The notes below the pieces were generated by a model. It ran no database searches. It had not been told where the DNA came from and saw nothing but the letters and a program-made list of their open reading frames with translations. From assembly GCA_013330015.1 (NCBI GenBank), contig DUJC01000057.1, positions 10,358 through 15,595 on the forward strand: a DNA stretch of 5,238 nucleotides, read 5' to 3'. Position 1 is the first letter of the stretch, and each line of letters opens with the position of its first letter. Positions 1 through 5,238 of the stretch are shown piece after piece. A program made the position numbers and the translations under genes. Source of the stretch: Candidatus Poseidoniaceae archaeon (GTDB lineage Archaea > Thermoplasmatota > Poseidoniia > Poseidoniales > Poseidoniaceae).

Positions 1-224
1 ATCGACTGTTGTTGTCCATCGACGACGGTTTTGTCGATGCAGGTTACAAACGGTGACTTACGCAAAGCCCTGGACAAGATGTGGGCTTGAATTGGTCTTC
101 CTTCCGCAGACAAGGCTTCGATGATTTCACGTGTCGTCATGGGCCCATGCAGTCTCAAGTGTCCAACAATCCAATCAGCATGTTCTCGTTGCAGGCGACG
201 CTCCTCTGTCCATCGCTTGCGCAT
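1..224 (-). CDS. Partial winged-helix-like protein, N-terminal 74 residues
   Basis: An open frame runs from an ATG at 224 leftward off the window edge without a stop, giving 74 complete codons; the C-terminus is missing. The start is well fixed: going upstream in frame there is no other ATG, GTG or TTG before a TAA. The protein begins with a basic, charged helix (MRKRWTEERR, residues 1-10) running to about residue 25. A second predicted helix (TTREIIEALSAEG, 30-42) and a third (AHILSRALRKS, 47-57) follow, then a hydrophobic strand-turn (FVTCIDKTVVDG, 59-70). This helix-helix-helix-wing order fits a winged helix-turn-helix DNA-binding fold, judged by eye rather than by a profile. It is divergent from nei, with 52 bp between the start codons, and could be a regulator, but the missing C-terminus might carry another activity. 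No SD precedes the start, consistent with a leaderless mRNA. I do not recognise a named family. Confidence 0.6.
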   Translation of the reverse strand, partial: MRKRWTEERRLQREHADWIVGHLRLHGPMTTREIIEALSAEGRPIQAHILSRALRKSPFVTCIDKTVVDGQQQS

Positions 225-240
225 GTCACTTGAAACGCAA

Positions 241-260
241 ACATCTGTTTAAACACATGT
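241..260. promoter_or_regulatory. Palindromic bidirectional TATA-like element
   Basis: This 20-bp stretch is an inverted repeat with a single mismatched pair (C at 245 against C at 256). Its core is GTTTAAAC, with TTTAAA at 248-253. The symmetry axis (250.5) lies exactly 26.5 bp from the A of the nei start codon (277) and 26.5 bp from the A of the divergent start codon (224). Archaeal TATA boxes lie about 26 bp upstream of the transcription start, so both messages would begin at their start codons; neither gene has an SD, which agrees. The outer arms (ACAT...ATGT) could also form an operator. That it is a promoter is inference; the palindrome and spacings are read directly. Confidence 0.6.
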
Positions 261-276
261 GATTGGATTGTGAATT

Positions 277-1095
277 ATGCCCGAAGGTCCAGAGATTCAT
301 CGGGCAGCAAATACAATCCGCCGGGCACTTGAAGGGCAAATCATCACGCATGTTGAATGCCTATTTGCAACGATTCGGGGCCAAGAACATCGTTTTCTCG
401 GAAAAGAAGTACTTCGGGTCAAAGCTCGATCGAAAGCCATGCTCATACATGTTGGAGATGATGTCTTGTACAGTCATAACCAACTCTACGGTCGATGGAC
501 CGTTCAAAAAAAGACCACTAAAGAGCGAAAAACGAATCGATCCTTGCGCATAAAGCTCGAAACCGAGACACATGTTGCGTGTCTTTGGTCTGCTACTGAC
601 ATCGAACTTCTCGAGCCTTGGGAGGTTGAACAGCATCCCTACATCGCAAGGCTTGGACCTGATGTTGCAGATGAAGAGATTGAGTACAAACCCGTACTTC
701 AACAGATTCAGAACAAGAAATTTGGAGGCCGACAATTGTGCCACCTCCTGCTTGACCAATCGTTCCTTGCAGGTGTGGGAAATTACCTTCGAAGTGAAAT
801 TCTGTTCAATGCTAGAATCCAACCGTCTCGGAAACTCAATTCCCTCACTGCAGAGGAACAAGAGCATCTTGCGAAATCTGCGATTTCAACCACACAACTG
901 GCCTACAAACAAAAGGGTGTGACCGTCGACAAGGACCTCTACAATCTTCTTCGACAACAGGGGATGTCCCGAAGCCAAGCACGACATTACGTCTTTACAC
1001 GAGACGGATTGAATTGTCATGCATGTGAAGGGCTCATCACGCACACCCGTCTAAGCGGACGACGTTTGGATTACTGTGGTTCTTGCCAAGTCTAA
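277..1095 (+). CDS. nei: Endonuclease VIII-type DNA glycosylase/AP lyase (Fpg/Nei family)
   Basis: Base-excision repair enzyme expected to remove oxidised bases, mainly pyrimidines, and cut the abasic site by beta,delta-elimination. The 272-residue product keeps the whole family plan and closely resembles E. coli Nei (263 aa). It starts MPEGPEIHRAA, with the catalytic Pro2 exposed after Met removal and the Glu3 acid. Lys53 (RSKAML) is the conserved N-domain lysine, followed by SHNQLYG at 66-72 and the Nei-like SATDIELL at 105-112. The H2TH region is LLLDQSFLAGVGNYL (157-171). The C-terminal zinc finger is C247-x2-C250-x16-C267-x2-C270, with the DNA-contacting Arg at 262. The 210-240 segment (VTVDKDLYNLLRQQGMSRSQ) is longer than in E. 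coli. The start is set by the need for Pro2-Glu3. No SD is seen, and a TATA-like core 26.5 bp upstream suggests a leaderless transcript. The stop overlaps the convergent gene by 4 bp. Nothing essential is missing. Confidence 0.95.
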   Translation: MPEGPEIHRAANTIRRALEGQIITHVECLFATIRGQEHRFLGKEVLRVKARSKAMLIHVGDDVLYSHNQLYGRWTVQKKTTKERKTNRSLRIKLETETHVACLWSATDIELLEPWEVEQHPYIARLGPDVADEEIEYKPVLQQIQNKKFGGRQLCHLLLDQSFLAGVGNYLRSEILFNARIQPSRKLNSLTAEEQEHLAKSAISTTQLAYKQKGVTVDKDLYNLLRQQGMSRSQARHYVFTRDGLNCHACEGLITHTRLSGRRLDYCGSCQV

Positions 1096-1409
1096 TCTTC
1101 ATCAACGAATATTTCAATGGTGAAGGATTCATTGTTGTGACCCCAATGGCACACACCTGGTTCTTCATCTCGGATTATGAAATATTTCGTCTGAAATCCG
1201 GGCCCTAATGCATCATGAGGGCTTTCAAAATCTATTCGAATTCGCTCACTGTATCCTCCAAACGCATCGATGCCTGCCATAGCAGGAATGCCATCAACAA
1301 GGACGTTGTGCAATTCGTATGGACTTCCATCGCCAGGATTCATGGCGTGGTTTCCGTTTGGTACAATCAAATCTTCTTCTTTCGCTGGGCGTGTTTTTCT
1401 TTGTGACAT
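1092..1409 (-). CDS. Small acidic protein of unknown function, 105 aa
   Basis: I do not recognise this family. The 105-residue frame starts at the ATG at 1409, preceded by the SD-like GGTGAG (1418-1413) at 4-5 bases spacing. It ends with a TAG overlapping the nei stop. The first 12 residues are basic then acidic (MSQRKTRPAKEE) and probably flexible. Residues 32-61 (from ELHNVLVDG through SERIRIDF) and 72-103 (from FQTKYFIIRDEEPG to ESFTIEIFVDE) alternate hydrophobic residues as in beta strands, and the C-terminus is acidic. A CHWGHNN run (87-93) has one Cys and two His but too few ligands for a confident metal-site call. There is no signal peptide or membrane segment, so it is probably cytosolic. 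Reality is supported by the SD, the protein-like composition, and a position that fills an otherwise empty convergent/divergent slot. Plus-strand frames over the same bases look less protein-like. Confidence 0.7.
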   Translation of the reverse strand: MSQRKTRPAKEEDLIVPNGNHAMNPGDGSPYELHNVLVDGIPAMAGIDAFGGYSERIRIDFESPHDALGPGFQTKYFIIRDEEPGVCHWGHNNESFTIEIFVDED

Positions 1410-1412
1410 GTT

Positions 1413-1418
1413 CTCACC
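1413..1418 (-). promoter_or_regulatory. Shine-Dalgarno site of the 105-aa gene
   Basis: Read on the minus strand the bases are GGTGAG, followed by AAC and then the ATG at 1409-1407. They can pair with the conserved CACC of the 16S 3' end. The site fixes the start of the small gene and contrasts with the SD-less starts at 224 and 277. Confidence 0.6.
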
Positions 1419-1442
1419 AGGTTGGAATAGAGGATGGACTGG

Positions 1443-1455
1443 CTTAAACTTTACT
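1443..1455 (-). promoter_or_regulatory. Putative archaeal BRE/TATA of the 105-aa gene
   Basis: On the minus strand the purine-rich GTAAAG is followed by TTTAAG (1448-1443). A start about 26 bp downstream would fall near 1419, leaving a leader of about 10 bases that just contains the GGTGAG ribosome site. The geometry is plausible, but the motif is short and only inferred. Confidence 0.35.
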
Positions 1456-1457
1456 AC

Positions 1458-1469
1458 TTATTAAAAAAA
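1458..1469 (+). promoter_or_regulatory. accC: Putative TATA-like region for the accC-kinase operon
   Basis: TTATTAAA plus an A-tract is the most AT-rich part of the 121-bp divergent spacer. If it is a TATA box, transcription would start near 1488 and give a leader of about 43 bases. That leader shows no SD close to the accC ATG, and no TATA-like core sits near 1504 where a leaderless start would need one. The promoter call is therefore weak. Confidence 0.3.
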
Positions 1470-1530
1470 GGACAATAAACCACACAATACAACCGCTTTC
1501 CTCATAGGATGCCTTGGGTTACCATTCACC

Positions 1531-2871
1531 ATGGGTTTCAAGAAAGTGTTGATTGCCAATCGCGGCGAAATTGCTCTCCGAATCATGCGAACCTTGCGTG
1601 ATATGGGCATTGAAGCAGCCATCATCTATGGAAAAGAGGACCGATTATCGCTTCCAGTTCAACTTGCTGATGATGCAACATTCCGTGATGTGATCAACCC
1701 CTTGGATGCTTATCTCGACATCGAAGCAGTGGTACAATCCGCCAAAGATATGGGTTGTGATGCGGTTCACCCAGGCTACGGTTTTCTCGCAGAAAATGCG
1801 GGTTTTGTGAAAAGGCTCGAGGAAGAAGGAATTACGTTCATCGGCCCAAGCGCAGATGTGATCACGCTCCTTGGCGATAAAATCGAGGCGAGAGCAGCCA
1901 TGGAAGCCGCAGGTTTGCCAACTGCGAAAGGTTCCTCTGAACCCATTTCTGAGGCGTCCGTTGCATCCGCACTTGCCGATGATATCGGTTACCCTGTCAT
2001 CATCAAAGCCGCTGCTGGTGGTGGCGGAATCGGTATGCAAATCGTCGAAAAAGAAAGCGAGTTTGAAAGCGCATTGAAGCTCTGTCAATCTCGTGCAAAA
2101 TCCGCCTTTGGTGACGACCGTGTGTTTGTTGAGAAGTACATCCAAGGAGCACAGCACGTTGAATTCCAAGTCCTCGCTGATGGAACAAACGCCATTCACT
2201 TTGGTGAACGATTCTGCTCCATTCAACGTCGTCACCAGAAACTCGTTGAAGAAGGGCCATGGCTGACGCCTGAAAAACGTCATGAAATTGGTTCATTGGT
2301 TTGCAAGGGGGCAGAATCCGTTGGTTACAAGGGTCTTGCAACGTTTGAATTCCTCCGAGATGCGAACGGTGATTTCTACTTCCTTGAAGTCAACCCTCGC
2401 GTGCAAGTCGAACACACCGTTACAGAGTTAATCACAGGTCACAATCTCGTCGAACTCGGCGTTCGCGTCGCCCAAGGAGAAGCACTTCCGCTCAAACAAG
2501 AAGACATTACCTGGCGAGGTCATAGTATCCAATGCCGGCTCAATGCAGAAGATCCTGCCGAGTTTATCCCAAGTCCTGGTCGTCTGTGGGAGTGTCATTT
2601 CCCATCAGGATTCGGTGTTCGTGTCGATACGCATGCACACCCCGGGTATGAAATGCCGGGATGTTTTGACTCCTTGCTAGCGAAACTACTCGTTTGGGGG
2701 CGTGACCGGGAAGATGCTATCCGACGTATGCGTACTGCATTGGATGAAACGGTGATCACGGGCGTTGAGCACCTGATTCCATTGCATCGCAGAATTATGG
2801 ACGAAGAAGACTTCATGAACGGTGACATAACGATTCAGTACATCGATATGCATCAAGAGCTTCTTGGGTAG
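1531..2871 (+). CDS. accC: Biotin carboxylase subunit of an acyl-CoA (or pyruvate) carboxylase
   Basis: ATP-grasp enzyme that carboxylates the biotin of a carrier protein using bicarbonate and ATP, the first half-reaction of acetyl/propionyl-CoA or pyruvate carboxylase. The 446 residues match stand-alone AccC (E. coli 449) and end before any carrier domain. Seen in order: MGFKKVLIANRGEIALRI (1-18), HPGYGFLAENA (80-90), Lys117 in GDK, Lys159, the Gly-rich ATP loop GGGGIGM (163-169), HVE (209-211), RRHQK (233-237), Glu273 and Glu286 for metal, and NPRVQVEH (288-295) with catalytic Arg290 and Glu294. Arg336 in CRLNAEDP is the biotin-contacting Arg. All catalytic residues are kept. Oddities: EEGPWLTPE (240-248) is two residues shorter than the usual EEAPAPGITPE, and VNPR resembles pyruvate carboxylases. 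The acyl substrate cannot be decided here because no carrier or carboxyltransferase gene is in the window. The start is the only ATG giving the canonical N-terminus; no clear SD. Heads an apparent operon with the next gene. Confidence 0.93.
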   Translation: MGFKKVLIANRGEIALRIMRTLRDMGIEAAIIYGKEDRLSLPVQLADDATFRDVINPLDAYLDIEAVVQSAKDMGCDAVHPGYGFLAENAGFVKRLEEEGITFIGPSADVITLLGDKIEARAAMEAAGLPTAKGSSEPISEASVASALADDIGYPVIIKAAAGGGGIGMQIVEKESEFESALKLCQSRAKSAFGDDRVFVEKYIQGAQHVEFQVLADGTNAIHFGERFCSIQRRHQKLVEEGPWLTPEKRHEIGSLVCKGAESVGYKGLATFEFLRDANGDFYFLEVNPRVQVEHTVTELITGHNLVELGVRVAQGEALPLKQEDITWRGHSIQCRLNAEDPAEFIPSPGRLWECHFPSGFGVRVDTHAHPGYEMPGCFDSLLAKLLVWGRDREDAIRRMRTALDETVITGVEHLIPLHRRIMDEEDFMNGDITIQYIDMHQELLG

Positions 2872-2876
2872 GTGAT
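2870..2876 (+). promoter_or_regulatory. Shine-Dalgarno of the PfkB gene, overlapping the accC stop
   Basis: AGGTGAT begins inside the accC TAG (2869-2871) and lies 3 bases before the ATG at 2880. It decides the kinase start and supports translation of the gene as a distal cistron of the accC message. A nearby ATG at 2875 is in another frame. Confidence 0.7.
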
Positions 2877-2879
2877 GAC

Positions 2880-3818
2880 ATGGACGTTTTGATTGTTGGA
2901 AGCATTGCTTACGATAGTATCACGTCGCCAGAAGGTTCTGCACCACATACGCTCGGTGGTTCCGCAACCTATGCAGGCCTCGCTGCAGCGTTTCACCAGA
3001 AACGCATGAATCTGCAATCGGTTGGTCTCGTAGGTGTTGTCGGAACCGATTTCAAAAAGGAAGATTTTGCAACACTGGCCAACGCGGGTTTGGATACTAC
3101 TGGAGTTGAAGTGCTGGAAGGGTCGACTTTTCACTGGGTCGGTTCGTACCACGGTAACATGGCCCAAGCTGAAACTCATGAAACGCATTTGAACGTCTTC
3201 GAAACGTTTGAACCAAAGGTACCCGAACATGGGACTTCGTCCACAATCACGTTCTGCGCAAATCTTCATCCGTCGATTCAGTTGTCTGTTCTTGATCAAT
3301 CTACTCCGACTCGTGCATCGATTCTTGACTCGATGAATCTCTGGATTTCGATCGCAAAGGAAGAGTTGATTCAGGCTATGCAGCGCGTTGATATTGTTGT
3401 CATTAACGATGGGGAAGCAACCATGCTATCGGGTAGCGACAACCTCGTACAGGCTGCGAAGGATGTTCAAGCAATGGCTTCCATTCCTATTCTCATCATC
3501 AAGAAAGGTGAACATGGTGTCCTCGCCTTGCATGGTGACCAGATTGTTGCTCTGCCTGCTTATCCTACCGATCTTGTGGTCGATCCTACGGGCTGTGGCG
3601 ATACGTTTGCAGGAGCGCTAGCGACCTATCTCGCTGCTGGAAGCGGTCCGATTGCAATCGATGAATTACGAAATGCGCTAATCCATGCGACTGTATCTGC
3701 AAGTTTTACCTTGCAAGGATTTGGCATCAAAGGCTTGCAATCCATGACGCTCGAATTGTATGAACAACGCTTGAATGCGTACAACTCAATTTCCGGAACG
3801 TCAGTCGATACGACGTAG
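2880..3818 (+). CDS. PfkB/ribokinase-family carbohydrate kinase, substrate unknown
   Basis: Predicted cytosolic ATP-dependent kinase of the ribokinase superfamily. The 312-residue length is typical. It begins MDVLIVGSIAYDSI, and the substrate-side glycine pair is in LGGSATYAGLAAA (25-37). VGVVGTDF (51-58) follows, and the NDGEA motif (176-180) stands in the NxxE position that helps hold Mg-ATP. KKGEHGV (208-214) is the usual strand near the nucleotide site. PfkB signature 2 is DPTGCGDTFAGALA (235-248), with catalytic base Asp241. The middle part, including HLNVFETFEP (103-112), ANLHPSIQLSVLDQ (127-140) and DSMNLWI (150-156), resembles a widespread but poorly characterised branch of PfkB proteins annotated only as sugar kinase. 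Sugar, nucleoside or vitamin-precursor substrates all remain possible. Its start lies 8 bases after accC with the SD over the accC stop, indicating co-transcription. Its last 18 bp overlap the convergent gene. Confidence 0.9.
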   Translation: MDVLIVGSIAYDSITSPEGSAPHTLGGSATYAGLAAAFHQKRMNLQSVGLVGVVGTDFKKEDFATLANAGLDTTGVEVLEGSTFHWVGSYHGNMAQAETHETHLNVFETFEPKVPEHGTSSTITFCANLHPSIQLSVLDQSTPTRASILDSMNLWISIAKEELIQAMQRVDIVVINDGEATMLSGSDNLVQAAKDVQAMASIPILIIKKGEHGVLALHGDQIVALPAYPTDLVVDPTGCGDTFAGALATYLAAGSGPIAIDELRNALIHATVSASFTLQGFGIKGLQSMTLELYEQRLNAYNSISGTSVDTT

Positions 3819-5234
3819 GCCCAACTGATTGCTGTGCGCTTGAGCAACATCTTGAGATTCTGTGAGTGAACTGAAGGAAACTGGGACTTGCTCCTCTTCC
3901 TCCTCAGAGATGTGTTCTGACATATGTTCGATGATTTCCTCGGGTATTCCTTCTTCGTGGAGATTGGAAATCGTTTCTCGGACTCTCGTCATCATTGAGG
4001 AGAAGATTCGACCGGTTTCTTGGCCCATCTTCTTCCGAGACGAAGCAATTCGTTGCTCTGGCTTGGTTCGGACTTGAAACCGCTTGCGTTGACCTTTGGA
4101 ATCCCGCCGAACAGTAGAAGCATTGTTTGTTGATGCATTGGTGCTGGTTGAATGACGAATGAGGCCTTGCTCCACGAGTGAAAGAGTGGGTTCCTCTTCA
4201 ATCAATTCAGCATCCAACAACGGGATGTCAGGTGAATTGAATTCGTCTGCAGTGGATGGAACATGAGCGCCATCAGGACCAACATAACTTGGAAGGAAAT
4301 CGTTCGGTAATGGAGTGAAGGTCAGTCGTTTTGCTTCTGATTTTTTGCCCGTCGCCTCTCGAATCATTCTCGATGAGCTCATCGGTTGTTGGTGCATAGG
4401 GATACCAAGCGGAGCGTCACCTTGGAACTGCGTTGTCATGTTGTGAGTTGGGCTCGTACCTGCATGGATGTCAAGCGGACTGTTGATTCCACGTCGTGTG
4501 CCAATGTTGGCCCGTCCACGTTCAATGATTCCATGTTGTCTTGGTTCAAGTTCGTCAATCGCCCGCGGCACTTGATTCATGTTGTCCTTCGCCCAACGGG
4601 GTAAATCCTCATCGATTTCGAATTCACCGTCCTCCGCACTGACTCCGCCAAGGAAACTCGATAGACTACGTGAGGGTTCCAAATCCCGAACTGGAATGGG
4701 AAGAGCCTGTGCCGCATCGTTTGCAGCTTGCCTTGGGAATTCAGTGTCCTCGTTGAGAAGATCAACACCGATTCGAGCCTCTTCAAGGGTTAGACCATCG
4801 TTCATTCGCTGAATCATCGTTGAGAACTTGAGCAATCGTGAATCAATGGCATGAAGCACATGGCAATCGCCAAGTTTGGTATCTAGTGTTAATGTTGGAC
4901 GCTTTGTGAGAACCCAACCGGAAATCATGGCTAGGCCGAGAACAAAAACGCCGAATCGAATGTTTGGAGGGGTGATGACCCGCCAAGAGGCATAGAACAA
5001 ACAGAGTCCAACAAACCCGACCCATCCGGGCACAAGCGTCGTGTTGTGATGTTGCATTCGAACAATTTGGTCGTAACGTATGTCAATGCAATTCCCATTC
5101 TTGAATTCGATCGAGACTCGTGATTCTCCAAGACTGGCTCTCGCTCGTCCGCTTTCGCCAGCCACGCGCAGGCCGTGGAGAACCATTTTCTCCCCAGACT
5201 CCGCAAGGCGTTCGTTGCGCCCTCTCGTCTGCAT
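3801..5234 (-). CDS. Membrane-anchored protein with possible split PH-like domain and long disordered tail
   Basis: No family recognised. Of 477 residues, 35-63 are strand-like and polar (RVSIEFKNG, CIDIRYDQIVRM). Two hydrophobic segments follow at about 70-88 (WVGFVGLCLFYASWRVI) and 93-110 (RFGVFVLGLAMISGWVLT), separated by a tight PPN turn. More strand-like sequence (TLTLDTKLGDCHVLHA, 114-129) and a helix (DSRLLKFSTMIQRMNDG, 131-147) come after. This order fits a bacterial-PH-like fold interrupted by a transmembrane hairpin; that is inference. Residues about 160-400 are rich in Pro, Ser, Asn and charge and look unstructured. Residues 399-442 form a likely helical patch (RIFSSMMTRVRETISNLHEEG), followed by an EEEEE run (444-448). 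The start is uncertain: ATG at 5234 has only 4 bases of upstream context and the frame is still open at the edge. A second ATG at 5186 (Met17) is preceded by GGGGAG at 3-base spacing and may be the true start. The stop overlaps the kinase gene by 18 bp. Confidence 0.8.
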   Translation of the reverse strand: MQTRGRNERLAESGEKMVLHGLRVAGESGRARASLGESRVSIEFKNGNCIDIRYDQIVRMQHHNTTLVPGWVGFVGLCLFYASWRVITPPNIRFGVFVLGLAMISGWVLTKRPTLTLDTKLGDCHVLHAIDSRLLKFSTMIQRMNDGLTLEEARIGVDLLNEDTEFPRQAANDAAQALPIPVRDLEPSRSLSSFLGGVSAEDGEFEIDEDLPRWAKDNMNQVPRAIDELEPRQHGIIERGRANIGTRRGINSPLDIHAGTSPTHNMTTQFQGDAPLGIPMHQQPMSSSRMIREATGKKSEAKRLTFTPLPNDFLPSYVGPDGAHVPSTADEFNSPDIPLLDAELIEEEPTLSLVEQGLIRHSTSTNASTNNASTVRRDSKGQRKRFQVRTKPEQRIASSRKKMGQETGRIFSSMMTRVRETISNLHEEGIPEEIIEHMSEHISEEEEEQVPVSFSSLTESQDVAQAHSNQLGLRRID

Positions 5235-5238
5235 CCCA

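Noticed and set aside
361..867. Long open frame antisense to nei
   Set aside because: It lies opposite a glycosylase with every catalytic residue in place, its composition is not protein-like, and it has no ribosome site; it is a shadow.
1270..1464. Plus-strand open frame over the small minus-strand gene and spacer
   Set aside because: No SD, low-quality composition, and it runs into the AT-rich promoter region; the minus-strand frame has better start signals.
1463..1469. A7/T7 tract as a transcription terminator
   Set aside because: It sits between two divergent starts where no transcript from within the window needs to end; it fits AT-rich promoter DNA better.
1521..1537. ACCAT direct repeat and CCATGG palindrome around the accC start
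   Set aside because: Too short to separate from chance and no spacing logic connects them to regulation.
1645..2283. Long open frame antisense to the biotin carboxylase
   Set aside because: The plus strand encodes an intact, conserved ATP-grasp enzyme; the antisense product is Cys/Phe-rich with no recognisable feature.
2853..3299. Antisense open frame across the accC-kinase junction
   Set aside because: It overlaps the conserved kinase N-terminus and the operon SD; no start signal or family resemblance.
3594..3621. Cys in the PfkB anion-hole motif (GCGD instead of GAGD) as an anomaly
   Set aside because: GCGD variants are well known in the PfkB/ribokinase superfamily and the catalytic Asp is kept.
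1..5238. Defence island, CRISPR, retroelement or other mobile system
   Set aside because: No repeats with spacers, transposase, integrase, reverse transcriptase, toxin pair or nuclease cluster is visible; the genes are mostly metabolic and repair functions.

Overview
The window reads as compact, gene-dense chromosomal DNA, most probably from an archaeon. The best guess is a planktonic euryarchaeon of the Marine Group II/Poseidoniales kind, but no phylogenetic marker is present and this is inference. The grounds are a TTTAAA element placed 26.5 bp from two divergent start codons that lack Shine-Dalgarno (SD) sites (an archaeal TATA and leaderless pattern), GGTGA-type SD sites in front of other genes, very short spacers, and overlapping convergent gene ends. 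No insertion sequence, tRNA, rRNA, CRISPR array or phage gene was seen.

Layout. At 1-224 (minus) is the N-terminal part of a winged-helix-like protein that runs off the left edge. A 52-bp divergent spacer with a near-perfect 20-bp palindrome separates it from a complete endonuclease VIII-type DNA glycosylase (nei, 277-1095, plus). This meets head-on, with a 4-bp overlap, an unrecognised 105-residue acidic protein (1092-1409, minus). A 121-bp divergent spacer (1410-1530) holds the putative promoters of that gene and of a biotin carboxylase (accC-like, 1531-2871, plus). Eight bases after accC comes a PfkB/ribokinase-family kinase (2880-3818, plus), whose SD covers the accC stop, so the two look like an operon. 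The kinase end overlaps by 18 bp the end of a large minus-strand gene (3801-5234). That gene encodes a two-transmembrane, possibly split-PH-domain protein with a long low-complexity tail, and its start lies at the right edge.

How they work together. The only strong functional links are the accC-kinase pair, co-transcribed by spacing, and the wHTH/nei divergent pair, which appears to share one symmetric promoter element. Biotin carboxylase needs a biotin carrier and a carboxyltransferase, and neither is present here. I do not see a novel defence or mobile system. The most interesting items are the symmetric bidirectional promoter and the two unrecognised proteins.
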